DNA of 64,000 nt, from the NCBI GenBank assembly GCA_965248675.1, contig CBDFJZ010000008.1, positions 1,302,001-1,366,000 on the forward strand, given 5' to 3'. Positions 1 to 6,892 of this stretch are shown in pieces. The notes beneath the pieces were generated by a model, which was not told the DNA's origin, did not search any database, and saw only the letters and a list, made by a program, of their open reading frames with translations. This DNA comes from UBA6627 sp965248675 (GTDB lineage Bacteria > Chloroflexota > Dehalococcoidia > UBA2979). Each line of letters begins with the position of its first letter. The first letter of the stretch is position 1. The translations under genes were made by a program, and so were the position numbers.

Positions 1-1
1 C

Positions 2-646
2 CTCGCCAGGACCGTCGAGCACTTCCTCGGTCTCGGAGCGAACCGCCGGCTCTCGAATGCCGCGCTCGAAACGCTCGCGATCGTCGCCTACCGGCAGCCG
101 GTCACCCGCCACGCGATCGACCAGATCCGCGGCGTGAACAGCGACGGCGCCGTCGCGACGTTGCGCGCGCGCGGGTTGATCGAGGGCATCGGACGCGCGC
201 CCGGCCCCGGTCCCCCGCTGCTCTTCAGCACCACCCAGCGCTTCCTGGAGCACTTCGGTCTGGAGCGACCGGACGAGCTGCCGCCACTTCCCGAGGAAGT
301 CGGGCTGCCCGCGGAGGCCCACGGCGCGCAGCTCGCCCTGGAGACGGCCGTCGACGAGGAGGTCGGGGCGCTCGAGGATGCGGACCAACAGGCGAGCCAG
401 CTCACCTTCGACGACGAAGCACGCGTAGACGACCTCGTCGAAGCGTCGGACGACGAGGACTTCGAGGACGAGGACTTCGAGGACGGCGAGTTCGAGGACG
501 AGCAGATCGAGCGCGACGGGATCGAGGACGATCCCGTGCTCGAGATCAGCGGCGACCTCGATGACCTCAGTCGCGCGGCCGGTGCGGCGCTCGGCGGTCC
601 GGGCGAGGCGCCGGACGCCACGTCAGACGATCGGTCCGACGAGTAG
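2..646 (+). CDS. scpB: Segregation and condensation protein B, 5'-truncated by the window edge
   Basis: ScpB is the winged-helix partner of ScpA and Smc in the bacterial condensin that compacts and separates chromosomes. The frame is open from base 2, so the start lies outside the window. The visible part carries the family signature around LETLAIVAYRQPVTR and the following IRGVNSDG segment, then a winged-helix end with LLFSTTQRFLEHFGL. After this conserved block comes a tail of about 120 residues that is extremely rich in Asp and Glu, longer than in most ScpB proteins. The next gene starts 4 bases after the stop, so both are probably on one transcript. Identification is firm; only the N-terminus is missing. 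Confidence 0.93.
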   Translation, partial: LARTVEHFLGLGANRRLSNAALETLAIVAYRQPVTRHAIDQIRGVNSDGAVATLRARGLIEGIGRAPGPGPPLLFSTTQRFLEHFGLERPDELPPLPEEVGLPAEAHGAQLALETAVDEEVGALEDADQQASQLTFDDEARVDDLVEASDDEDFEDEDFEDGEFEDEQIERDGIEDDPVLEISGDLDDLSRAAGAALGGPGEAPDATSDDRSDE

Positions 647-650
647 TTGG

Positions 651-950
651 ATGACCACGGTCAGCGTCATCCTGACGCTGCACATTCCCGAAGCGCGCTC
701 ACTGAAGGACAAGCGATCCGTCGTACGGTCGCTGGTTGAACGGCTGCGTCGCCGGCTTGACGTCTCGGCCGCCGAGGTCGGTCTGCAGGACGACCGGCGG
801 CGCGCGCAGATCGGATTCGCGGTCGTCTCGGGTTCGCCCTCGGTGGCGCGCGGCCTCGCCGAGGACGCGCTACGGTTCGCGGAGCGCGAGCTGATCGGCC
901 GCGCCGAGGTCATGGACGTCACACGCGAGGAACACGTCCTCGCCAGCTAG
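651..950 (+). CDS. DUF503 (YlxP-like) small protein
   Basis: A 99-residue protein of the DUF503 family, whose hallmark is an N-terminal beta strand followed by HIPEARSLKDKR; that motif is present at about residues 10-21. Family members such as YlxP sit in translation or ribosome-maturation operons, but the biochemical role is not settled. The ATG at 651 is chosen because the DUF503 fold begins right there; an upstream extension of the frame reads through the end of scpB and looks non-coding. It follows scpB by 4 bases and is followed by a perfect hairpin, so this is the end of the transcript. Confidence 0.85.
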   Translation: MTTVSVILTLHIPEARSLKDKRSVVRSLVERLRRRLDVSAAEVGLQDDRRRAQIGFAVVSGSPSVARGLAEDALRFAERELIGRAEVMDVTREEHVLAS

Positions 951-985
951 CGCGCCGGCGTCGCCGCTACGGGCTCGAGACACAC

Positions 986-1009
986 GAACGGCCCCCGTGG
1001 GGGCCGTTC
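986..1009 (+). terminator. Perfect GC-rich hairpin after the scpB-DUF503 transcript
   Basis: An 11-bp perfect stem (GAACGGCCCCC paired with GGGGGCCGTTC) with a 2-base gap lies 35 bases after the stop of the DUF503 gene. No T tract follows, so it is either a U-less terminator or an RNA 3'-end protecting stem. The outer arms match those of the hairpin at 29086-29114. Confidence 0.6.
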
Positions 1010-1083
1010 ACTCGGTATGAGTACCGCCGCGGGGCCGCGAATGCGGTCACCGGGCCGGTCGTCCCATCAGTCGAGTAGCAGTG

Positions 1084-1383
1084 CTACCCGTAGAACGGGA
1101 ACTGGGTCTCGATCGCTCGGTTCAGGTCCTTGCGCGCCTCCTCGATGGTGGGCGCAACCCCTGGCCGTGAGCGGCCGATCAATGCGTTGTAGTACCGCTC
1201 GAGTCGAATCAGTGCGAGTCCCTTCTTCGGTTGGTCCGCGAGGTTCGCTTGACCACCTATATTGAGTATCGGCCTCTCTGGTGGCTTCTGCAAGTGAAAG
1301 TGCGCACAATCACGTGAAATCCACGTAAATTGTCGCGCAGGCCATAACGACCCACCATCGGGGTCGACCCTGATCCAGAACAT
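1084..1383 (-). CDS. Possible small hypothetical protein or gene remnant
   Basis: A 99-residue frame lies in the otherwise empty stretch between the hairpin at 986-1009 and rimO. The second half reads like real protein (an amphipathic stretch with LERYYNALIG and EEARKDLNRAIE, using GC-ending codons), while the first half uses AT-richer codons and resembles no fold I recognise. There is no clear ribosome binding site. It could be the end of a decayed gene rather than an intact one. No function is proposed. The flanks, 1010-1083 and 1384-1443, show nothing else. Confidence 0.3.
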   Translation of the reverse strand: MFWIRVDPDGGSLWPARQFTWISRDCAHFHLQKPPERPILNIGGQANLADQPKKGLALIRLERYYNALIGRSRPGVAPTIEEARKDLNRAIETQFPFYG

Positions 1384-1443
1384 CGCCCGTCGCTACTGGC
1401 GGAATCAGACCACGCTAGACACTCGGAATGTTGAGCAGGGCGC

Positions 1444-2739
1444 TCAGGAACCCACCAGCGAACACAGCAGATCGTAAGGGAGCGCGCCATCGACGCGCGC
1501 TCTGACCATCGATCCAGCCGGAAACTCACCTTTGACGAACGCGAGGCCGTCCACCTCTGGCGCATCACGCACCGTCCGGCCCACCACGACCGGCCCGCCG
1601 CCCGCTGATTCGACCGGCTCCACCGACTCCACGAGGACGTCGACGTCGCTGCCCACCACCCCGCGATTGGCCTCGTGAGAGATCGACTGCGCCAGCTCCA
1701 TCAGCCGTCCGTAGCGGTCGACCTTGACGTCCTCCGGCACCTGATCGGGCATTCCCGCCGCCGGCGTCCCCGCCTGCGGTGAGTAGGTGAACGCCCCGAG
1801 GTGTTCGAATCGCTGCTCCTCGACGAACGCCAGCAACGCGTCGAACTCAGCCTCCGTCTCGCCTGGGAACCCGACGATGAACGTCGACCGCAGCACGGCA
1901 TCCGGCATCGCCTCGCGAATGTGGGCGATGCTTTCGCGCGACTTGTTCACTGTCGGTCGCTGCATCCGCTTCAGCATCGAGGGCGCCGCGTGCTGCAGCG
2001 GCATGTCGACGTACGGGACGACGTTGGGCAACCGCGCCATCGTCTCCCCGAGACGCCGGGTCACCCGGCCCGGGTAGGCGTACATCAGCCGGATCCACGG
2101 CAACTCCGGCACGGCCTCCGAGAGCTGCTCGAGCAGCGTCGCGAGGCCGTCGCGATCCCCTCGGTCCTCGCCGTAGGCCGTCGAATCCTGGGCGACGAGC
2201 ACCAGTTCGCGCGCGCCCGCGGCGGCGTGGAACTTCGCCTCGGCGATCAGCCGGTCGGTCGGATCGGAGTGCATCCCACCCTTGATCGTGGGAATGATGC
2301 AGAAGGTGCAGGGCCGGTCGCAGCCGTCGGAGATCTTCAGGTAGGCGCTCGGCGCACCGATGTTCGCCAGCTCCGGCTGCGGGATGTCGAAACTCACGCT
2401 GGCCGAACCGACCGCCGCCGCCACCTCGTCCCAGCGTTCCGCGCCGAACGTCGCATCGACCGCCGGTACCGCGGAGCGCACCTGCGCCTCGGCGATCTCG
2501 GTGAGGCAGCCGACGACGTACAGGCGCTGACTGTCGCGCCGTTCGGCGTCCAACTCGCGGATCACCTCGATCGACTCGTCCTTGGCGGCATCGATGAACC
2601 CGCAGGTGTTGACGATCAACAGATCGGCCTCCGCCGGCTCCGGGGCCGCGACGTGACGACCGGCGCGCAACGCCTGCTCGAGGCGCATCGAGTCGACGGT
2701 GTTCTTCGCGCAACCGAGGGTTACGAGGTGATACTTCAC
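1444..2739 (-). CDS. rimO: Ribosomal protein S12 methylthiotransferase RimO
   Basis: Radical-SAM enzyme that methylthiolates an Asp of ribosomal protein S12. The 431 residues hold the full plan: an N-terminal UPF0004 domain with three cluster-binding cysteines (Cys10 in LGCAKN, Cys46 in NTCGF, Cys78 in VGCL), a radical-SAM CxxxCxxC motif (Cys140, Cys144, Cys147), and a C-terminal TRAM domain. The LGCAKNTVDS start separates RimO from the related tRNA enzyme MiaB. It lies about 100 bases after the RodZ-like gene on the same strand, a neighbourhood seen in several high-GC phyla. Confidence 0.95.
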   Translation of the reverse strand: MKYHLVTLGCAKNTVDSMRLEQALRAGRHVAAPEPAEADLLIVNTCGFIDAAKDESIEVIRELDAERRDSQRLYVVGCLTEIAEAQVRSAVPAVDATFGAERWDEVAAAVGSASVSFDIPQPELANIGAPSAYLKISDGCDRPCTFCIIPTIKGGMHSDPTDRLIAEAKFHAAAGARELVLVAQDSTAYGEDRGDRDGLATLLEQLSEAVPELPWIRLMYAYPGRVTRRLGETMARLPNVVPYVDMPLQHAAPSMLKRMQRPTVNKSRESIAHIREAMPDAVLRSTFIVGFPGETEAEFDALLAFVEEQRFEHLGAFTYSPQAGTPAAGMPDQVPEDVKVDRYGRLMELAQSISHEANRGVVGSDVDVLVESVEPVESAGGGPVVVGRTVRDAPEVDGLAFVKGEFPAGSMVRARVDGALPYDLLCSLVGS

Positions 2740-2839
2740 CCCACCAGCCTCGGCTTGGCTCGGAACGTAGTCAACACAACGTCAGACAGCTGCGAGGCTC
2801 GACCGGCGGGGAGGGGTGGGTCTGCAAGGCCTATGAGCA

Positions 2840-3550
2840 TCATGGAGCACCCAGCGAGATCACCAGCGTCACCTCCTCGCCGGGCGCGATCAGCGTCCCC
2901 GGCGTGGGCGCCTGCTGGAACACGCGACCGGCGGGAACCGTCCCATGGCGGCTCTCGACGACCACGAGCTCGAGGCCGAGCTCCTCGATCAGCGCGATCG
3001 CAATGGCGCGATCCGCGCCGATGAAGTCGGGCGTCGTACCCGAATCGAACGCCGGAATCGAAGACGCGCTCGCCGGTTCGGCGCCGCCGCTTCCCGGGAG
3101 CTCCGGGAGGCCGGTGCCGCCACCGAGCCGTGGCGCGATCCAGACGAGCAGCACGATCACCAGCGCGACCCCGGCGACGAGCGCGGCCAGCCGCAGATCG
3201 AACCGTGGCAGCGTCGTGGACGGCATCCGCCGCAGGCCGGGGATCGGCTCGAGGCCCTCGGGCGGCGGTAACGAGACCGGCATCGACATCACCGCCTCGG
3301 CGGGATCGAGCCCCAGGTAATCCGCGTAGCTCCGCATGAACCCGCGCGCGTAGACCGGCGCCGGCAGCACCTCGTAGTGACCGCCCTCGAGCGCCTCGAG
3401 ATATTGGCGGCTGATTCGCGTGTCGCGCTCCGCCGCTTCCAGCGTCAGCCCGCGCTCGGTGCGCGCCGCCTCGAGGCGTGCGCCGATCAGCCGTGAACGC
3501 GGCCGCCCCGGAGCGTCCGAGGGGAACTCGATCGGGTCGAGCTGTGTCAT
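2840..3550 (-). CDS. RodZ-like membrane HTH protein with a C-terminal PASTA-like domain
   Basis: A 236-residue bitopic protein. Residues about 20-85 form a helix-turn-helix of the RodZ type (GARLEAARTERGLTLEAAE, then ISRQYLEALE and the YARGFMRSYADYLGLD segment typical of RodZ). One hydrophobic helix follows at about 120-140, then a linker and an extracytoplasmic PASTA-like repeat with VFQQAPTPGTLIAPGEEV near the end. RodZ links the MreB cytoskeleton to wall growth; PASTA domains bind peptidoglycan or its precursors. The PASTA-like end in place of the usual RodZ beta domain suggests a direct wall contact. It is probably co-transcribed with rimO. Confidence 0.8.
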   Translation of the reverse strand: MTQLDPIEFPSDAPGRPRSRLIGARLEAARTERGLTLEAAERDTRISRQYLEALEGGHYEVLPAPVYARGFMRSYADYLGLDPAEAVMSMPVSLPPPEGLEPIPGLRRMPSTTLPRFDLRLAALVAGVALVIVLLVWIAPRLGGGTGLPELPGSGGAEPASASSIPAFDSGTTPDFIGADRAIAIALIEELGLELVVVESRHGTVPAGRVFQQAPTPGTLIAPGEEVTLVISLGAP

Positions 3551-3703
3551 CGCGGCCCTGGCGCCTCACCGGCGATTGTCTCACCCGCCGTCGAGGGCGA
3601 GCGCTGCGGTCGAATCGTTCGACCCGGGTCCGGGAGAGGCAGTATGGCGGTCGCGGCCGCGGGCCGCTACGCGTTCAGATTCGGGGCGCTCAGGACTGGG
3701 CGC

Positions 3704-3967
3704 TCAGGACTGGGCGGCCTTGAGCCCCCGCGCGAGACGGGATTTGCGACGCGAGGCCGCGTTCGGGTGAATGATGTTACGACGCGCGGCCCGGTCGAGC
3801 GCCGCCTGGGCGTGGCGCACGCGCTCCGCCGCGTCGGCGTCGCCGGCCTCGATCGCCTCGCGCGCCTCGCGCACGGCGCTCGCCGCTCGCGTCCGGAACG
3901 GCTTGTTGCGTTCGTTGTGCCGCTGGTTCTGGCGCACGCGCTTACGCGCCGAGACGGTGTGGGCCAT
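3704..3967 (-). CDS. rpsT: 30S ribosomal protein S20
   Basis: An 87-residue, very basic helical protein with the S20 signature: an N-terminal SARKRVRQNQRHNERNK, a central Ala/Glu helix, and a C-terminal NIIHPNAASRRKSRLARG that contacts 16S rRNA. Length is normal for S20. The gene stands alone, divergent from murJ. The stop codon falls inside a 14-bp tandem duplication (3684-3697 and 3698-3711). Confidence 0.95.
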   Translation of the reverse strand: MAHTVSARKRVRQNQRHNERNKPFRTRAASAVREAREAIEAGDADAAERVRHAQAALDRAARRNIIHPNAASRRKSRLARGLKAAQS

Positions 3968-4070
3968 CGCCCCTCCACTTCAAGACGACCTCAAAACGAC
4001 CAGGAACGACCTGGCGGTCGAGCGGACGAATAGCGTAGCGGTGGCCCCGGCGAACGTCTATCGTGCGCTG

Positions 4071-5711
4071 ATGGCGAGCGAGCCGCGCCCTGCCGGCGCC
4101 CGCGCCGCTCTGAGCGGCTTCCGGCGCTTCCTGCAGCGCGGCAGCGAGCGTGCACCCACGGGCATCGCCGGCGCCGCCGGGATCGTCGCTCTCGGCTTCC
4201 TCGGTTCGAGGCTGCTCGGCCTGCTCCGCTCCGTCGCGATCGCCGACGCCTTCGGCACCGACCCCGAGCTCGGCGCCTACTGGGTCGCCTTCCGGCTACC
4301 CGATCTCGTGTTCCAGCTCCTCGCCGGCGCAACGCTCTCCGCCGCCTTCATCCCGGTCTTCAGCCGCGTCTCGATGCACCAGGGCCCCGAGGGCGCCTGG
4401 CTGCTCGCGTCACGCGTACTCAACCTGGTCAGCATCGCCACCGTCGCGGTCGCGGGGGTCGCGTTCGTGTTCGCGCCGTTGCTCGTGCCGCTGCTCGCGC
4501 CCGGGCTCGGCGAGACGAGTGGCCGCGAGGCCGAGCTCGGCGACCTCGCCGTCGAGCTGACGCGCCTCATGCTGTTGTCGCCGATCATGTTCGGCGTCTC
4601 CGGGATGCTGATGGGCATCCTCAACGCGCGCCAGCACTTCGTGGCGCCGGCCGTCGCGCCCATGATCTACAACGCGTCGATCATCTTCGGGGCCGTCGCG
4701 CTCGCCGGCCCCTACGGCGTACACGGCCTCGCCTGGGGCGTGGTGATCGGCTCCGCCGGCCACCTGCTGGTGCAGCTCCCCGCGCTGCGCGGCGCCGGCA
4801 TGCGCTGGTCGCCCTCGATCGACCTCGGTTCCGAGGCGGTGCGCGAGGTACTGAAGCTGATGGGGCCGCGCGTGATCGGCCTCGGCGCCTCGCAGATCAA
4901 CTTCCTCGTCTTGATCTTCTTCGCCTCGTTCGTCTCGGACGCCGCGATCAGCGGCGTGAACTACGCGTTCCTGATGATGATGTTGCCGGTCGGCGTGGTC
5001 GGGATGGCGGTCGCAACCGCCGCGTTCCCCACGTTCTCCCAGCAGGCGGCGGCGGGACGCCTCGATGCGCTGCGCAGCACGGTGTGGCGATCGCTGCGCG
5101 CGGTGCTGTTCCTCGCCGTCCCCGCGTCGGCGGGCCTGATCGTGCTCGCGGAGCCGGCGGTGCGGCTGCTGCTCGAACGTGGCGCCTTCGACATCGGCTC
5201 GACCGACCTGGTCGCCGACGCGCTGGTCGTGTTCGGCATCGGCGTCTTTGGCCACGCCGGGATCGAGATCCTCAGCCGCGGCTTCTATGCGCTCGAGGAT
5301 ACGCGCACGCCGGTGCAGGTCGCCGTGGCGGCGATGCTGCTGAACGTCCTGCTCGCGTTCGCCCTGGTCGGGCCGTTCGAGCTGCGCGGCCTCGCCGCCG
5401 CCGCCTCGATCACCGCGATCCTCGAGTTCCTCGTGCTCACCTCGCTGCTTCGCGGGCGAATCGGCGGCTTCGACCGCCAGGGACTCGGCAGCTTCGCGGC
5501 GCGCCTCGCACTGGCGACCGTGGTGATGGTGCAGGTGATGCTGCTGATGCGGCTCCTCCTCGGCGCGGCCGACGTCGACACGGACGGCACGGGCGGCGCG
5601 ATCCTCATAGTGGTCGCATCGGGAGCGTCCGGGCTCGCCACGTTCATCGCGGCGGCGCTGCTGCTCCTCGGCGAGGAGTACCGGCAAGCGCGCGCGGCGC
5701 TCCGCCGGTAG
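4071..5711 (+). CDS. murJ: Lipid II flippase MurJ (MviN family)
   Basis: A 546-residue polytopic membrane protein of the MOP superfamily, predicted to flip lipid II across the cytoplasmic membrane for peptidoglycan synthesis. Family marks include the N-terminal LGFLGSRLLGLLRSVAIADAFG, the AYWVAFRLPDLVFQLLAGATLSAAFIPVF segment of the first transmembrane pair, and about 14 hydrophobic stretches through the protein. The ATG at 4071 puts a short cytoplasmic tail before the first helix; an in-frame GTG at 4041 is an alternative. Its presence argues for a peptidoglycan wall, in line with the LysM-M23 proteins further on. Confidence 0.92.
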   Translation: MASEPRPAGARAALSGFRRFLQRGSERAPTGIAGAAGIVALGFLGSRLLGLLRSVAIADAFGTDPELGAYWVAFRLPDLVFQLLAGATLSAAFIPVFSRVSMHQGPEGAWLLASRVLNLVSIATVAVAGVAFVFAPLLVPLLAPGLGETSGREAELGDLAVELTRLMLLSPIMFGVSGMLMGILNARQHFVAPAVAPMIYNASIIFGAVALAGPYGVHGLAWGVVIGSAGHLLVQLPALRGAGMRWSPSIDLGSEAVREVLKLMGPRVIGLGASQINFLVLIFFASFVSDAAISGVNYAFLMMMLPVGVVGMAVATAAFPTFSQQAAAGRLDALRSTVWRSLRAVLFLAVPASAGLIVLAEPAVRLLLERGAFDIGSTDLVADALVVFGIGVFGHAGIEILSRGFYALEDTRTPVQVAVAAMLLNVLLAFALVGPFELRGLAAAASITAILEFLVLTSLLRGRIGGFDRQGLGSFAARLALATVVMVQVMLLMRLLLGAADVDTDGTGGAILIVVASGASGLATFIAAALLLLGEEYRQARAALRR

Positions 5712-5786
5712 GCGAGTACGGAGGCAGCGCCACTTGGCCTCAGAGCCGCCATGGGGGCCCGCCCGACCTCGAAATCGCCGACGCGC

Positions 5787-5795
5787 TGATATACT
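5787..5795 (+). promoter_or_regulatory. Extended -10 promoter of the zinc-ribbon gene
   Basis: TG, one base, then TATACT (5790-5795) is a strong extended -10 element. It stands out in this GC-rich window and lies about 7 bases before the first strand of the leader structure at 5802. No good -35 box is visible, as is usual for extended -10 promoters. Confidence 0.6.
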
Positions 5796-5801
5796 GATCG
5801 A

Positions 5802-5878
5802 GCCCCCAACACCACAAGGGAGCGAATTGAGAGACGCGGCGTCGCCGCGTGCTACTTGTGGTGTCGGATCGAGGGGGC
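5802..5878 (+). ncRNA. Candidate structured leader RNA before the zinc-ribbon gene
   Basis: Starting at the predicted transcript start are three nested pairings: GCCCCC (5802-5807) with GGGGGC (5873-5878); ACACCACAAG (5809-5818) with CTTGTGGTGT (5855-5864), 10 perfect pairs; and an inner hairpin ACGCGG (5834-5839) with CCGCGT (5845-5850). The element ends 27 bases before the ATG and leaves the Shine-Dalgarno outside the stem. It could be a cis-acting leader, a stabiliser, or a short separate RNA. I do not recognise it as a known riboswitch class. Confidence 0.5.
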
Positions 5879-5905
5879 ACTGAACCGACCAGATGGGGAG
5901 ACCAG

Positions 5906-6466
5906 ATGGCATTCCAGGATCGAGAGCTGACCTGCCGCGACTGCGGCGGCGCGTTCGTCTTCACCGCCGGCGAGCAGGAGTTCTACGCGACCAAGGGGCT
6001 GGGACACGACCCGGTGCGCTGCCCGTCCTGCCGCGCGACCCGCAAACTAATGCGCCCCGAGGACCGCGACTTCGCGCCGGCCTACGGCGTGTACGCCTCA
6101 TGGGGCGGCCGCACGCCGCGCCAGTTGCACGTCGCGAGCTGCGCCCAGTGCGCGAGCATGACCGAGGTGCCCTTCCGCCCGCGCGACGACCGCCCCGTCT
6201 ACTGCTCCGATTGCTACGGCGACCTGCGCCGCAAGCAGGAGGCGCAGGAAGCTGCCGAGGCCTCCGCGGCAGCGGCGCGCATCTCCTCGTCGGGTGACCG
6301 CTCGGCCGCCCTCGAGGGTCTCGAGGGCTTAGAGGGTCTCGAGGGCGCCGCGTCCGAGGAGACATCCGACGCGTCGGCTGAAAGCGCCGAGCCAGTAGCG
6401 GAAGTCGCGGAGCCGGTTGCGGAGGCCGCGGCGCCAGCCGAGGCGACTACGACGACAGCGGAGTAA
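5906..6466 (+). CDS. Double zinc-ribbon protein with acidic repeat tail
   Basis: A 186-residue soluble protein. Two zinc ribbons are visible: Cys10-Cys13 with Cys39-Cys42, of the probable zinc-ribbon (zf-trcl) type that begins with a DRELTCRDCG-like segment, and Cys79-Cys82 with Cys100-Cys103. After about residue 115 the protein becomes Ala/Glu-rich, including three tandem EGL units and a run of VAE/PAE units, which is probably disordered. The ATG at 5906 follows a GGGGAG box. Related proteins are usually annotated only as zinc-ribbon proteins; nucleic-acid binding is plausible but unproven. The strong promoter and structured leader suggest high or controlled expression. Confidence 0.75.
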   Translation: MAFQDRELTCRDCGGAFVFTAGEQEFYATKGLGHDPVRCPSCRATRKLMRPEDRDFAPAYGVYASWGGRTPRQLHVASCAQCASMTEVPFRPRDDRPVYCSDCYGDLRRKQEAQEAAEASAAAARISSSGDRSAALEGLEGLEGLEGAASEETSDASAESAEPVAEVAEPVAEAAAPAEATTTTAE

Positions 6467-6508
6467 CGTCGATTGCTGGCCTCGAGAGCATCGGCCTAGA
6501 CTGAACAG

Positions 6509-6851
6509 ACAAGGCGACGACGGAGACGAGTAGCCCCGCGGCCGCGGATGCAGCGCAACCGCGGACCGCACAGCGAGCCCGGGACGGTGTGAGCCGGGCG
6601 CGTGACACGCGGGGCGAAGATCCCTCCCGAGCCGTCGACCGAAGCGCCGCCCCTCCCGCGCAGGGAGTTCGAGCCGGCGGCGTGCGTAGGCTCGACCGGA
6701 GCGCCCACCGTTAGCGAGGGCAGCGCCATCGGCGATCGCGATCGCCCGTGGTGCGGAAGAGCGGCGTAGCCGGTCACCAACAGGTGTGGCGGCGCGCAAC
6801 GCGGGTGGTACCGCGGGCTGCAGGCCCGTCCCGTATGGGGCGGGTTTTTTT
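6509..6851 (+). promoter_or_regulatory. T-box riboswitch controlling ileS
   Basis: A tRNA-sensing leader. The invariant T-box sequence AACGCGGGTGGTACCGCGG lies at 6798-6816. Stem I is visible upstream, starting with GACGAGTAG at about 6525-6533, an apical AGCGAG...GGTGTGAG segment, and the specifier region GAAGATCCCTCCCGAG, where ATC at 6620-6622 would be the isoleucine specifier codon. It ends in an intrinsic terminator (6825-6851). Uncharged tRNA-Ile should favour the antiterminator and allow ileS transcription. The isoleucine specifier agrees with the gene downstream. Confidence 0.92.
6825..6851 (+). terminator. Intrinsic terminator of the ileS T-box
   Basis: CCCGTCCC and GGGGCGGG form an 8-bp stem with one G-U pair, closing a 4-base loop and followed directly by seven T residues (6845-6851). 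It overlaps the region that pairs with the T-box in the alternative antiterminator form. Confidence 0.9.
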
Positions 6852-6892
6852 GTATGCGTTGGACCAACCGGCGCGTCAGAAGGGAACCGAAG

